Counted from the first letter of the stretch, positions 53,701 to 62,788 are shown. The stretch: 64,000 nt of DNA from JAILEN01 sp036723975 (GCA_036723975.1 DAIMGJ010000006.1:56538-120537), one strand, 5' to 3'. A program made the numbers and translations. Notes: generated by a model from the sequence alone, not told the origin.

Positions 53701-55245
53701 AACTGCGGAGAAAAGCTTAACAAAGAAGGCTTTGATATCCCCTTTGAAACCTTCCTTGGATTTAAGGGAAACAAAGAGCCGGATATCGATTTGAACTTCT
53801 CCGGTGAATATCAGAACAAAGCCCATAAGTATACGGAGGTTATTTTTGGCGAAGGTCAGACCTTTAAAGCCGGAACCGTTGGTACACTGGCTGATAAAAC
53901 CGCTTATGGACTCGGTCGAAACTATTTTGAAGAACGAGGCATTCACAAACGCCGTGCGGAATTGGAGCGAATTATAGCCGGTTGCGTCGGAGTTCGTAGA
54001 ACCACAGGTCAGCACCCCGGCGGTATTATCGTTTTGCCGGTAGGAGAGGACATTTATTCCTTTACCCCGATTCAACATCCCGCAAACGATACGGAAACAG
54101 ATATTATAACCACACACTTTGATTATCACTCCATTGATGAGAACCTTTTGAAACTTGATATTCTCGGGCACGACGATCCTACCATGATTCGTCGTTTGGA
54201 AGATTTGATCGGAATAGATGCAACAAAGATTCCGTTGGACGATAAAGAAGTTATGAGTCTCTTCCAGAACACGAGTGCTCTTCGTTTACAGGACGGTGCC
54301 GAACTTTGGAAATGTAATAAAGGAACGCTTGGAATCCCTGAGTTTGGTACGGATTTTGCTATGGGCATGTTGGAGGATGCAAAGCCAAAGGAGTTTACGG
54401 ATTTAATCCGTATTGCAGGTTTGGCTCACGGAACTGACGTATGGTTGGGAAATGCCCAGACTTTGATTGAAGAAGGAAAAGCAACGATTTCCACTGCAAT
54501 TTGTACACGTGATGATATTATGACCTACTTGATTCACATGGGATTGGATTCTGAAGAGTCCTTCAAAATCATGGAAGCTGTCCGAAAGGGAATGGTTGCA
54601 AAAGGAAAAGCGGATAAATGGCCGGAATGGAAAAAAGACATGGAAGAACATGGTGTTCCGGATTGGTATATTTGGTCCTGTGAGAAAATCAAATACATGT
54701 TCCCGAAAGCACATGCTGCAGCATACGTTATGATGGCATGGCGTGTGGCTTATTGCAAGATTAATTATCCTTTGGCGTACTATGCAGCCTTTTTCAGCAT
54801 TCGTGCCACTGCATTCGATTACGGAAAAATGTGCCAGGGAAAAGCAACCTGTGAAGCGGCCTTAAAGGAAATTAACGATAAAGAAGATTCCGGTGCAAAG
54901 CTCTCCGCTACAGAGAAAGATCTCTATCGCGACCTTCGATTGGTTCATGAAATGTACTGTCGCGGGTTTGAGTTTTTACCTATGAATCTCTATGAATCGG
55001 ATGCAAGATATTTTAAAATAGTAGACGGAAAGCTTCTTCCTCCTTTCAACACCTTGGAAGGTTTGGGTGATTCAGCTGCCGAAACATTACAGATTGCAGC
55101 AAAAGATAAGAAGTTTACATCCATTGATGAGATTAAAGCACGAGGAAAAATTCCGCAGACTGCCATTGATAAGATGAAAGAATTTGGTATAATTCACGGT
55201 CTTCCGCAGTCTGCACAGTTATCGATTTTTGATGTATTGGATTAA
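50788..55245 (+). CDS. polC: DNA polymerase III alpha subunit, PolC type
   Basis: 1485 residues; replicative polymerase of low-G+C Gram-positives, with built-in proofreading. Order: N-terminal domains (1-230), OB fold, PHP domain split by a DEDD exonuclease (VFDLETTGLNS, D455/E457), palm with catalytic D999/D1001 in EPDIDLNF, fingers with QHPGG, and C-terminal helix-hairpin-helix. The zinc-binding cysteines are C941, C944, C970 and C973. Length is usual for PolC. It overlaps ispG by one base and pheA follows after 6 nt. Confidence 0.97.
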   Translation: MEKEFLEVFSKIENTSLSPILKSAKILRISTNKTQDKMRIYISFSSVVPKKTIWQLEEAIKREYFNAPNMEVHIIESFQLSDVYTPESLFDIYKDSIFEEINKISSINHSIVKKADYRFENNKIHISLEDTAVAHARAEEIEHIFSVIFHDRCNQNVTIDLDYKQAHSSKYKKQQDEKIDRMIEHIIKNVGAASANEVQVEEIPDTKEDAAKKKQALAKDITEEMAGPKIRPFRKENVPNLLYGFKSITDDVTPMSDVFDGIGDVVLKGEILSVDSRDVKNEKAIVMFTFSDYTDTLEGKIFIPQVQKNELLGLLSPGQFIKVYGNVCYDNFSKDIGLTRIKTIESIPDFRIKREDLHGEKRVELHCHTKMSDSDGVSDVCDIIDQAVHFGHKALAITDHGVVQSFTMAAHSKALSKHPDFKLLYGCEGYLVDDSKDIVTDSKGQSLTDSYVVFDLETTGLNSSKCKIIEIGAVKFENGAITDRFSEFVNPFEPLPFKIIQLTNITDEMVRNAAPIEEILPKFREFCKDSVLVAHNADFDTGVIKSWCRKLSIDWDFTYLDTVFLSQYMLPELKRYKLNLVAKHLKIPFEGHHRAVNDAECTALIFEKYIKKLRDNHIFNLDELNESGKMTKERIAKSHPNHVILIAKNDIGRINLYKLVSLSHLEYFNGSPKMAKSLIEENREGLLIGSACEQGELYQAILLGKSREEIVRIANFYDYFEIQPNGNNAFMLREDKYGIESEEDLNEINRKIVALGEELHKPVVATCDVHFLNPEDSIYRAIIMAGKGFKDADQQAPLYLHTTEEMLSEFSYLGQEKAEEVVIKNPNLIADMCDYIKPTRPDKAPPVIENSDTELREICYRKAHEIYGETLPTIVEERLERELNSIISNGYAVMYIIAQKLVWKSNEDGYLVGSRGSVGSSFAATMAGITEVNPLSPHYICPKCHYVDFDSEEVKQYSGRAGVDMPDAVCPNCGEKLNKEGFDIPFETFLGFKGNKEPDIDLNFSGEYQNKAHKYTEVIFGEGQTFKAGTVGTLADKTAYGLGRNYFEERGIHKRRAELERIIAGCVGVRRTTGQHPGGIIVLPVGEDIYSFTPIQHPANDTETDIITTHFDYHSIDENLLKLDILGHDDPTMIRRLEDLIGIDATKIPLDDKEVMSLFQNTSALRLQDGAELWKCNKGTLGIPEFGTDFAMGMLEDAKPKEFTDLIRIAGLAHGTDVWLGNAQTLIEEGKATISTAICTRDDIMTYLIHMGLDSEESFKIMEAVRKGMVAKGKADKWPEWKKDMEEHGVPDWYIWSCEKIKYMFPKAHAAAYVMMAWRVAYCKINYPLAYYAAFFSIRATAFDYGKMCQGKATCEAALKEINDKEDSGAKLSATEKDLYRDLRLVHEMYCRGFEFLPMNLYESDARYFKIVDGKLLPPFNTLEGLGDSAAETLQIAAKDKKFTSIDEIKARGKIPQTAIDKMKEFGIIHGLPQSAQLSIFDVLD

Positions 55246-55251
55246 AAAAAG

Positions 55252-56385
55252 ATGAAAGATTTACTTGAGATTAGAAAAGAAATTGACGAAATTGATGAAC
55301 AGATGATTGCATTATACAAGCATCGAATGGAGCTTACCACGAAAGTGGCGGAGTATAAGATTGCCAATCAAAAGCCGGTGTTGGACAAGGAAAGGGAGGC
55401 TGAAAAAATTGCTACTCTGACCTCTTTTGCCATGGATGATTTTGAAAGGCAGGGCATCAAAGAGCTTTTCAAACTAATTATGTCCACAAGCCGTAAAAAA
55501 CAGTATCATTTGATGAACAAATACAATCGTACATTCGATTTTGGCTTTTCATCCGTAAAATCTTTTGATTTTTCCGACTGTAATGTAGTGTTTCAAGGTG
55601 TTGAAGGCGCCTATTCCCAGGAAGCCATGCTTCTGTTTTTCGGGAAACAGATGAAAGAATACTTTCATGTGGATTCCTGGAGGGAAGCAATGGAAGCTTT
55701 AAAAAAAGGAACTGCGGATTTAGCTGTACTTCCAATTGAGAATTCTACCGCAGGAGCTGTATATCAGAATTATGATTTACTGACGGAATATGATGTGGCA
55801 ATTATCGGTGAACAGGAAATTCCCATCAATCATTGTCTTTTGGGTGTAAAAGGTGCAACATTCAAGGACATCAAAAAGGTATATTCACATCCGCAGGCAA
55901 TTCTACAGTGTGATAAATACCTCACCAAATATAATTACATTATGGCCGAGGCTTTGCAAAACACGGCTATGGCGGCAAAAAAAGTTAAAGAAGAACAGGA
56001 TATTTCCGTTGCTGCAATTGCCGGGAAAATCAATGCATCCATTTATGATTTAAATGTCATCGATGAAAACATTCAAGACGAAAAAAATAACGTTACCCGA
56101 TTTATTATTGTATCCAATAAGAAAAACTATTTGGAATCCGCAAACAAGATTTCCATTTCTTTTGAGATTCCCCATGAAGAGGGTAGTTTGTATCACATTT
56201 TGTCGCATTTTATTTTTAACGGATTGAATATGACAAAAATCGAATCCAGGCCCATCAAAGATAAACGGTGGGAGTACAGATTCTTCATTGACTTTACCGG
56301 AAACTTGAAAGACGACGCGGTATTAAATGCCATGATTGGTTTAAAAGAAGAAACCTCATCATTGAAAATACTTGGGAATTATTAG
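55252..56385 (+). CDS. pheA: bifunctional chorismate mutase/prephenate dehydratase (P-protein)
   Basis: 377 residues; two steps from chorismate to phenylpyruvate in phenylalanine synthesis. Domains: AroQ chorismate mutase (1-~85; LLEIRKEIDEIDEQMIALYKHRM), prephenate dehydratase (~105-285; GVEGAYSQEAM, NSTAGAV and the NVTRFIIVS end with catalytic threonine), and an ACT domain (~295-377) with ESRPIKDKRWEYRFFIDF for feedback inhibition by Phe. No separate T-box or leader was seen in the 6-nt gap after polC, so it is likely cotranscribed. Confidence 0.95.
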   Translation: MKDLLEIRKEIDEIDEQMIALYKHRMELTTKVAEYKIANQKPVLDKEREAEKIATLTSFAMDDFERQGIKELFKLIMSTSRKKQYHLMNKYNRTFDFGFSSVKSFDFSDCNVVFQGVEGAYSQEAMLLFFGKQMKEYFHVDSWREAMEALKKGTADLAVLPIENSTAGAVYQNYDLLTEYDVAIIGEQEIPINHCLLGVKGATFKDIKKVYSHPQAILQCDKYLTKYNYIMAEALQNTAMAAKKVKEEQDISVAAIAGKINASIYDLNVIDENIQDEKNNVTRFIIVSNKKNYLESANKISISFEIPHEEGSLYHILSHFIFNGLNMTKIESRPIKDKRWEYRFFIDFTGNLKDDAVLNAMIGLKEETSSLKILGNY

Positions 56386-56397
56386 GGAGAAACGAAT

Positions 56398-57696
56398 ATG
56401 AAAACGGATGCTTTAATGCTTTATCGCTTTCCAAAAGACGGATTGGCTTACAGATTATCTCGTTTAATCGAAATAGCAATCAATTCCGAAGACAATTCGG
56501 ATATATCCGAGAAAATGGAATTGGCACAACAACGCGACGAGTTTTTTGCCTGTTTAAACGGGTTGATTGAGATTTCGTCCGCCCATGGCTTTTATGGCAA
56601 TCTTTGGCATTGTTATTTGACGTATCTTTTGGTTTCAAAAGAAAATGCATACAGCTTGGGTTGTGAAATCAAAGGTGATGAAGGCGGAAGTGTATCCGAA
56701 ATCGCAAAAGAAGATTTCAAAATCTTTCAGGAACTCTTTGCCTTTGATTTTTCCGTATTTGAAAAAATATATCAAATGGATTTTTCTTATATTACGGGAT
56801 TTGAAGATAAAAACAGTGACGGAAGAGTATTTAATCATCGTATCCGTGATTGCATACTTGACTTATGTGTTGCATTGGAATCCGTTAAAAATGAAGATGA
56901 ATTTCAAAAAGAAGTTGCCTTATTTTATAAAAAATACGGCGTCGGCTCTTTCGGACTTCATAAAGCTTTTCGCATAAACGAATCCGGTGAGATTGTTCCG
57001 ATTTCCAAAATTTCTCATGTTTTATTCTCCGACTTGGTTGGATATGAGGAACAAAAATCTCGTTTGATTGAAAACACAAAAGCTTTTCTTGACGGGAAGC
57101 CGGCGAATAATGTGTTATTATACGGCGATGCCGGAACCGGAAAATCCTCCAGCATTAAGGCTTGTATCAACGAGTTTTATGATCGCGGTTTAAGGATTAT
57201 CGAAATCTATAAACACCAGTTTAAAGAATTAAACTACGTCATTTCTCAAATAAAAAATCGAAATTATAAATTTATCATCTATATGGATGATTTATCTTTT
57301 GAGGAGTTTGAAACAGATTACAAATACTTAAAAGCAATCATTGAAGGCGGCATCGAAAAGAAGCCTGAAAATATACTGATTTACGCAACATCCAATCGAA
57401 GACATTTTATCCGAGAGTCCTATGCAGACAAGTTAGACCGTGATGATATGCATAAAAATGATACGGTTCAGGAAAAACTGTCTTTGTATCATCGTTTTGG
57501 TATCACAATTTATTACGGAGCACCAAACAAAAATGAGTATTTGAACATCGTTTCTCATTTAAAGGATCGCTATCATCTGGATATGGAGGAGAGTGAACTT
57601 TTTGCAGAAGCAAATAAATGGGAACTTACCCATGGCGGATACACCGGCAGGGCAGCAAAACAGTTAATTGATTATCTTTTGGGAAAGGAAACTTAA
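56398..57696 (+). CDS. DUF815-family AAA ATPase
   Basis: 432 residues. The N-terminal ~200 residues are helical and family-specific; the C-terminal half is an AAA-type ATPase. Walker A GDAGTGKS is at residues 243-250, the Walker B-like stretch KFIIYMDDLSFE follows, then the sensor/Arg region YATSNRRHFIRES and a C-terminal GYTGRAAKQLIDYLLG. Such proteins are widespread in bacteria with no assigned function. It starts 13 nt after pheA and 3 nt before the Ppx-like gene, so it may share their transcript. Confidence 0.88.
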   Translation: MKTDALMLYRFPKDGLAYRLSRLIEIAINSEDNSDISEKMELAQQRDEFFACLNGLIEISSAHGFYGNLWHCYLTYLLVSKENAYSLGCEIKGDEGGSVSEIAKEDFKIFQELFAFDFSVFEKIYQMDFSYITGFEDKNSDGRVFNHRIRDCILDLCVALESVKNEDEFQKEVALFYKKYGVGSFGLHKAFRINESGEIVPISKISHVLFSDLVGYEEQKSRLIENTKAFLDGKPANNVLLYGDAGTGKSSSIKACINEFYDRGLRIIEIYKHQFKELNYVISQIKNRNYKFIIYMDDLSFEEFETDYKYLKAIIEGGIEKKPENILIYATSNRRHFIRESYADKLDRDDMHKNDTVQEKLSLYHRFGITIYYGAPNKNEYLNIVSHLKDRYHLDMEESELFAEANKWELTHGGYTGRAAKQLIDYLLGKET

Positions 57697-57699
57697 AAG

Positions 57700-59220
57700 A
57701 TGAAACTATTTGCATCAATTTACATTGGATCTTATGAAATCATTTTAAAAGTTTTTGAAGTTTCAAAAACCAAGCAGGTAAAGGAGATTGACTGCCTGCG
57801 CACCTGGTGTGACATTTCAAAGGACATTTCTGCCACCGGAAGCATTTCCACCGAGACACTAAATAAACTTCTTGGCATCTTAAAAGATATGAAGCAGACT
57901 ATTAAGACCTACAAATGCAATCAATATGAGGTCTATGGTGGTTATGTCTTTGGGGGAGCAAAGAATATTCGCGTTATTTTAGATCAAATCTATTTGCATG
58001 TGAATCTGAAAATTATGTTACTTTCCAATTCTGAGCAGAGATTTTTGTCCTATTTGGCGCTGGCATCCACACCGGATTTTGAAAACATCATATCCGAATC
58101 TGCGTTGGTCGTTGATATTGGTGGTTCAAGTATTCAGATCACCTTGTTTGAAAATGGGACCATCGTTACCACAGAACATATTTTGCTTGGAGCAATTACC
58201 ATTCGTGATCATTTAGAGCGTTTAAAGGACAAAAAAGATGCGAATTCTTTGATTTCCGAAATCATAAAAAAAGAGTTTTCTACATTTTCAAATATCTATC
58301 TAAAAGATATGAAATTAAAGTATTTGGTACTCATAAACGACCAGATTCACAATGTAGCAAACAAACTTCCGTCAAAATCAAAGGATCACGTTATTTCCAA
58401 AGATGAATACGCAACCGTTCTCAATAAACTTAAGAAGAAACAGATTTATTCCGTAATTTCAGAAACATTTGAATTTGAAGCGGAAAACGAAATGCTGATG
58501 CCCTTTATTTTATTGTATCAAAACCTGATTGATATAATTAAAACCGAGCAAATCATGATACCGGGGGTATCTGTATCCGAAGGAATTGCATATAAATACG
58601 CTTATGAAACAAAAGTATTAAAGGCTGTTCACGATTTTGACGAGGATATTTTATCCGCATCCTGGGCAATCGCTAAACGTTATGACAGTTATTTGCCCCA
58701 TTTAAAAGCTTTGGAATCAATTTCCATGGAAATCTTTGACGCTGTTAAAAAAGAGCACAAACTAAGCCCTCGAGACCGATTACTCATGCGCGTGATTTGT
58801 ATTTTGCATGATTGTGGTAAATATATCAGTATTTCAGCTGCAAACGAATGCTCATATACCATAATTATGTCTTCGGAGATTTTAGGCTTAACGCATAAAG
58901 AACGTTTGCTGATTGCCTCTGTTGTTTCTACAAATCGCGGGAAAGAATTGGCCTATGAAGATGTAGCGGGTGAATTTACCCCGCAAGATTATATGAAATA
59001 CTTGAAGTTTTTGGCAATTCTTCGGGTTTCAAATGCCCTTGATCGAAGCCATAAGCAAAAACTATCAAGCATTCGAATCACATTAAAAGAAGATTCTTTA
59101 ATGATTTCCTTAGAAGCTAAGGATTCCATTGCATTGGAAAAAGGGCTGTTTGATACAAAGGCAAATTTCTTTGAAGAAGTCTTTGCCATTCGTCCGAAGA
59201 TACACGAACGAAGAAAATAA
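57700..59220 (+). CDS. Ppx/GppA-family exopolyphosphatase-like protein with HD-like C-terminal part
   Basis: 506 residues. The actin-like Ppx/GppA fold is seen in the N-terminal half (YIGSYEIILKVFEV and SALVVDIGGSSIQITLFENG). The C-terminal half has an HD-like stretch (LLMRVICILHDCGKYIS) as in longer Ppx proteins. Family members remove phosphate from polyphosphate or convert pppGpp to ppGpp. The first motif is less canonical than in E. coli Ppx (IGSYEI instead of the usual IGSNS), so substrate and activity are uncertain. The next gene, ppk, makes polyphosphate. Confidence 0.85.
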   Translation: MKLFASIYIGSYEIILKVFEVSKTKQVKEIDCLRTWCDISKDISATGSISTETLNKLLGILKDMKQTIKTYKCNQYEVYGGYVFGGAKNIRVILDQIYLHVNLKIMLLSNSEQRFLSYLALASTPDFENIISESALVVDIGGSSIQITLFENGTIVTTEHILLGAITIRDHLERLKDKKDANSLISEIIKKEFSTFSNIYLKDMKLKYLVLINDQIHNVANKLPSKSKDHVISKDEYATVLNKLKKKQIYSVISETFEFEAENEMLMPFILLYQNLIDIIKTEQIMIPGVSVSEGIAYKYAYETKVLKAVHDFDEDILSASWAIAKRYDSYLPHLKALESISMEIFDAVKKEHKLSPRDRLLMRVICILHDCGKYISISAANECSYTIIMSSEILGLTHKERLLIASVVSTNRGKELAYEDVAGEFTPQDYMKYLKFLAILRVSNALDRSHKQKLSSIRITLKEDSLMISLEAKDSIALEKGLFDTKANFFEEVFAIRPKIHERRK

Positions 59221-59240
59221 ATGATAATTGGGGGACATAT

Positions 59241-61388
59241 ATGAATTTCGATAAAGAAGAATACTACGTAAATCGAGAACTCAGCTGGTTGGATTTCAAT
59301 CAGCGCATCTTAAACGAAGCAAAAGATAAGTCACTTCCAATCTTGGAACGAATCAAATTCTTAGCCATAACCGCATCAAATCTGGATGAGTTTTTCATGG
59401 TTCGTGTTGCTTCTTTAAAAGACATGGTGCATGCGAATTATACCAAAAAAGATTTGGCCGGAATGCGACCGAGCGAACAGTTAAATGCAATTTCTGTCGT
59501 AACAAAAGAGTTTATGGAAGGGCAGTGCACAACCTATAATCGTTCCCTTCTTCCTTTACTAAAACAAAACGGAATAGAAATCATTGAAAGATTCGAAAAA
59601 CTTACTCCGGAACAATCCGACTATGTGGATCGTTATTTTATGGAGGAAGTATATCCGGTGCTTACGCCTTTGGCAGTAGATGCATCTCGTCCCTTCCCGT
59701 TAATAGCCAATAAATCCTTGAATATTGCAGGTCTTGTTACACCAAAACAGGATTCAAAACTCTTAGGAGAGCATATCGAGTCGGAAGATTATGAATTTAT
59801 AACAGTTCAGGTACCTGCAGGATTGCCTCGTCTTGTTTCAATTCCAAGCGAAACATCAGAGGATTGCTTTATTTTGTTAGAACAGGTAATTGAAAAGAAC
59901 CTGGCAAAACTATTTTTAAATTACAATGTTATCTGCGCATATCCTTACAGAATCATGCGTAATGCTGATTTAACCATTGATGAAGATGATGCGGCCGACT
60001 TGTTAAAAGAGATTCAAAAGTCCTTAAAAATGCGTCAGTGGGGCGAAGTAATTCGTTTGGAAGTAGAAGATAAGATGGATAAACGGGTGCTTGAGTTTTT
60101 GAAGGAAAACCTGTCTGTCTCAAAAGACGCCGTTTACAAGATTAACGGACCTATCGATTTTACTTTTTTGATGAAGCTTTACGGCATCGAAGGCTATGAT
60201 CATTTAAGAATTAAGCCTTTTATTCCGGTTGCACACGCACAGCTTTTGGAAGAAAAGAACATTTTTGATGCCATAAAAAAGAAAGATATTTTTCTTCATC
60301 ATCCTTACGAAAGCTTTCAGCCGGTGGTGGATTTTATCAAACAGGCATCCGTGGATAAAGATGTACTGGCCATAAAGCAGACCTTATATCGCGTCAGCGG
60401 TAATTCGCCGATCATTGCAGCCCTGGCAAAAGCTGCGGAAATGGGAAAGCAGGTAACGGTACTTGTTGAATTAAAAGCAAGGTTTGATGAGGAAAACAAT
60501 ATTAACTGGGCAAGACGTCTTGAGCAAGCCGGATGTCACGTAATATACGGTCTCGTAGGTTTAAAAACCCATTGTAAAATCGCCCTTGTTGTACGAAAAG
60601 AGGAAGACGGAATCAAGCGTTATGTACACCTGGGCACAGGAAACTACAATGATTCCACCGCTAAAATCTACACTGATTGCGGACTTTTTACCTGTGCCGA
60701 ACCCTTTGGTGAAGACGCAACCGCCGTCTTTAATATGTTATCCGGTTATTCGGAACCTGCACAGTGGAACAAGCTTGTTGTGGCACCAATTTGGCTTCGC
60801 AACAAGTTCTACGAATTAATCGATCGTGAAATCGCCCATGCAAAAGCAGGCAGACAGGCCCGTATTGTAGCTAAAATGAACTCTCTTTGCGATCAAAAGA
60901 TTATCGCAAAACTCTACGAAGCATCTTCTTACGGAGTAAAAATCAATTTGATTATCCGTGGTATTTGCTGCTTAAAAGTAAATATTCCCGGGGTAAGTGA
61001 AAATATAACAGTATGTTCCATTGTCGGTAATTTCTTAGAGCACAGTCGTATCTTTTATTTTTATAACGACGGTCACGAAGAAATCTATATGGGCTCTGCT
61101 GATTGGATGCCGCGTAATCTGGATCGAAGAGTGGAAATCATTTTCCCGGTGGAAGAGGAGTCTGCGAAAGCAAAGGCAAAGCATATACTTGATATTCAAT
61201 TACAGGATAACAAAAAAGCATATTATTTAAATACAAACGGCGAGTATCAAAAACTCGACAAGAGAGGCAAGGAAATTATCGGCGCTCAGGATACATTTAT
61301 CAAAGAAGTGAAAAAAAGCATTCCTGAAGAAACAGATAAATATATTGGACGTGCATTTATTCCAAAACTTGCCATAGAGGAAGAATAA
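59241..61388 (+). CDS. ppk: polyphosphate kinase PPK1
   Basis: 715 residues; reversible synthesis of polyphosphate from ATP. The N-terminal domain begins YYVNRELSWLDFNQRILNEA. The phospho-accepting histidine is H463 in VHLGTGNYNDSTAKIYTD, and the second conserved histidine is in NFLEHSRIFYFYNDG. Length and motifs are canonical. GGGG precedes ATG 59241. Pairing with a Ppx-like gene makes a polyphosphate turnover unit. Confidence 0.96.
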   Translation: MNFDKEEYYVNRELSWLDFNQRILNEAKDKSLPILERIKFLAITASNLDEFFMVRVASLKDMVHANYTKKDLAGMRPSEQLNAISVVTKEFMEGQCTTYNRSLLPLLKQNGIEIIERFEKLTPEQSDYVDRYFMEEVYPVLTPLAVDASRPFPLIANKSLNIAGLVTPKQDSKLLGEHIESEDYEFITVQVPAGLPRLVSIPSETSEDCFILLEQVIEKNLAKLFLNYNVICAYPYRIMRNADLTIDEDDAADLLKEIQKSLKMRQWGEVIRLEVEDKMDKRVLEFLKENLSVSKDAVYKINGPIDFTFLMKLYGIEGYDHLRIKPFIPVAHAQLLEEKNIFDAIKKKDIFLHHPYESFQPVVDFIKQASVDKDVLAIKQTLYRVSGNSPIIAALAKAAEMGKQVTVLVELKARFDEENNINWARRLEQAGCHVIYGLVGLKTHCKIALVVRKEEDGIKRYVHLGTGNYNDSTAKIYTDCGLFTCAEPFGEDATAVFNMLSGYSEPAQWNKLVVAPIWLRNKFYELIDREIAHAKAGRQARIVAKMNSLCDQKIIAKLYEASSYGVKINLIIRGICCLKVNIPGVSENITVCSIVGNFLEHSRIFYFYNDGHEEIYMGSADWMPRNLDRRVEIIFPVEEESAKAKAKHILDIQLQDNKKAYYLNTNGEYQKLDKRGKEIIGAQDTFIKEVKKSIPEETDKYIGRAFIPKLAIEEE

Positions 61389-62210
61389 ATGAAGAAATTA
61401 GTTTGTTTCGATTTGGACGGAACATTACTGAGAGATGACAAAACCATACCGGAAGAGAATATAAAGGCTATTTCAAGCGCTTTAGAAACCGGTTGTTACG
61501 TTTCTATTGTTACAGGCCGAAGTTTTACCAGCGCGTTTCAAATTGCCAGGGAAATCGGCTTATATAGAGAACACTGTTTTTTGATAAATTTTCAGGGAAA
61601 TGCCATTTTTCAGTTAAAAGATCAGTCACTGATTTACGAATCCGGACTTGGCGTTTCTGATACAAAACAATTATTAAAGGACTTAAACAGCAAGGGTTTG
61701 TATGCTCAAACATATGATACCGATGGAATTATCACAAACAGAGATTGTTCAGATTTACGACTTTATAATAAAATAGCGGTTGAGCCGATTCGATTTATAA
61801 AAGATTGGGATGAGCTCGAAGATAAAATTTATCCAAAGGTAATTTCAATCGACTTTTCGTCCAGCATCGCATTGGAACGTTATCAAAAAGAATTTTTGCA
61901 GTCCCAAAACGCCAAAAGAATCAGTTGTTTTTTCTCAGATACAAAATTTTTGGAGTTCTGTGATATAAACGCATCCAAAGGAAATGCAGTAAAACGATTA
62001 GCTGAGTATATAGGCCTTTCCATGGACGACATAGTATGTGTCGGAGACGAAAGAAATGACATATCCATGATTCAAATGGCAGGCATAGGATGCGCTATGG
62101 CGAACGCCCATCCGGAAGCAAAGAAGTATGCCGACTATATTACTACGAAAACAAATAATCAGAGTGGAGTAGCGGAAGTAATCGAAAAATTTATACTAAA
62201 TAAAGAATAA
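61389..62210 (+). CDS. Cof-type HAD-superfamily sugar-phosphatase-like hydrolase
   Basis: 273 residues. HAD motif I FDLDGTLL has nucleophile D8 and D10, the C2-type cap lies in the middle, and the C-terminal motif IV is VCVGDERNDISMIQMAG, followed by AMANAHPEAKKYADYIT. Cof-type enzymes act on many small phosphate esters; the substrate is not predictable. It begins immediately after the ppk stop. No clear terminator follows in 62211-62280. Confidence 0.9.
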   Translation: MKKLVCFDLDGTLLRDDKTIPEENIKAISSALETGCYVSIVTGRSFTSAFQIAREIGLYREHCFLINFQGNAIFQLKDQSLIYESGLGVSDTKQLLKDLNSKGLYAQTYDTDGIITNRDCSDLRLYNKIAVEPIRFIKDWDELEDKIYPKVISIDFSSSIALERYQKEFLQSQNAKRISCFFSDTKFLEFCDINASKGNAVKRLAEYIGLSMDDIVCVGDERNDISMIQMAGIGCAMANAHPEAKKYADYITTKTNNQSGVAEVIEKFILNKE

Positions 62211-62281
62211 CGTATTTAAGCCAAAATCATTATATTTAGCGGTCATCTTTTTAAATAACCACTATATCTAGTATTTTACTA

Positions 62282-62310
62282 TTGATTTATTCGAATAATC
62301 GTGATATCAT
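62282..62310 (+). promoter_or_regulatory. sigma-A-type promoter of the 65-residue gene
   Basis: -35 TTGATT (62282-62287), 17-nt spacer, -10 TATCAT (62305-62310) with extended TG at 62302-62303. Transcription would start near 62317, so the hairpin at 62319 would be at the very 5' end of the mRNA. Confidence 0.6.
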
Positions 62311-62318
62311 TCAATTAA

Positions 62319-62335
62319 GGTACAAAGGATGTACC
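62319..62335 (+). repeat. 5'-end hairpin or operator ahead of the 65-residue gene
   Basis: Perfect 6-bp inverted repeat GGTACA/TGTACC with a 5-nt spacer (AAGGA), just downstream of the predicted transcription start. It could stabilise the mRNA or be a repressor site. Confidence 0.5.
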
Positions 62336-62372
62336 GAGGAAATTTTCACATATGACCCATGGAGGTGACGAA

Positions 62373-62570
62373 ATGGAAGATTATTTGAGAGTTTCAGCTG
62401 TTTTTCATCTTTCGGATTCACAAGACTTTTCTCACAGCACATCTTCTGTTATGAAGGTGGCTCGGAAGAATCATTCTTTGGAATTCGGAAACATATTCAA
62501 ATCCGCCTGTGATGAATTAAAACAAAATGCAGGCACACACACCAAGACGGGGGTTATGACCCTAGGCTAA
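62373..62570 (+). CDS. hypothetical 65-residue protein
   Basis: Not recognised. 65 residues, start MEDYLRVSAVFHLSDSQDF, a central Ser-rich part, then a helix-prone segment LEFGNIFKSACDELKQ, ending THTKTGVMTLG. No signal peptide, membrane helix or DNA-binding motif is evident. A strong GGAGGT at 62361-62366, 6 nt before ATG 62373, its own promoter and a terminator after it argue that it is a real monocistronic gene. An earlier in-frame ATG at 62352 lies upstream of that ribosome site and is less likely. Confidence 0.6.
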   Translation: MEDYLRVSAVFHLSDSQDFSHSTSSVMKVARKNHSLEFGNIFKSACDELKQNAGTHTKTGVMTLG

Positions 62571-62588
62571 TCATTTCGTAGTGATTAG
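62567..62588 (+). repeat. hairpin at the 3' end of the 65-residue gene
   Basis: CTAATCA (62567-62573) pairs with TGATTAG (62582-62588) around an 8-nt loop; it includes the stop codon. It is followed by the terminator at 62613. Confidence 0.45.
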
Positions 62589-62612
62589 TAATTTCGACCT
62601 ATCTTTTAGGCC

Positions 62613-62647
62613 AAAAGGAACTGCAGCTCGCGGTTCCTTTTTCTTTT
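62613..62647 (+). terminator. intrinsic terminator after the 65-residue gene
   Basis: 11-bp stem with one wobble (AAAGGAACTGC at 62614-62624 with 62630-62640), AGCTC loop, then TTCTTTTT. The next stretch, 62650-62721, shows nothing I can name. Confidence 0.85.
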
Positions 62648-62721
62648 TGTTATTTTCCAATCCTTTATTTCCATACAAATCCGCTGCAAAATCTCGCCGG
62701 AGTGGCAGTATTATCTGTAAT

Positions 62722-62759
62722 CTATTTATCGGTTAAATATCTGTTTTTCCGATAAATAG
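62722..62759. repeat. 11-bp inverted repeat upstream of the recombinase promoter
   Basis: CTATTTATCGG (62722-62732) and its exact complement CCGATAAATAG (62749-62759), 16 nt apart, abutting the -35 box at 62760. Possible operator or recombinase-type site. Confidence 0.55.
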
Positions 62760-62788
62760 TGGACAAAGAAGTGGATATATGGTATAAT
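62760..62788 (+). promoter_or_regulatory. strong sigma-A-type promoter of the recombinase gene
   Basis: -35 TGGACA (62760-62765), 17-nt spacer, consensus -10 TATAAT (62783-62788), extended TG at 62780-62781. The leader is about 80 nt. Confidence 0.75.

Noticed and set aside
53590..54171. 193-codon open frame on the - strand inside polC
   Set aside because: Lies wholly inside the conserved zinc/palm region of polC; no start context or family match.
62734..62756. Sigma-D-like TAAA ... CCGATAAA before the recombinase gene
   Set aside because: The spacer is only 11 nt, and CCGATAAA is one arm of the perfect inverted repeat; a consensus sigma-A promoter lies just downstream.
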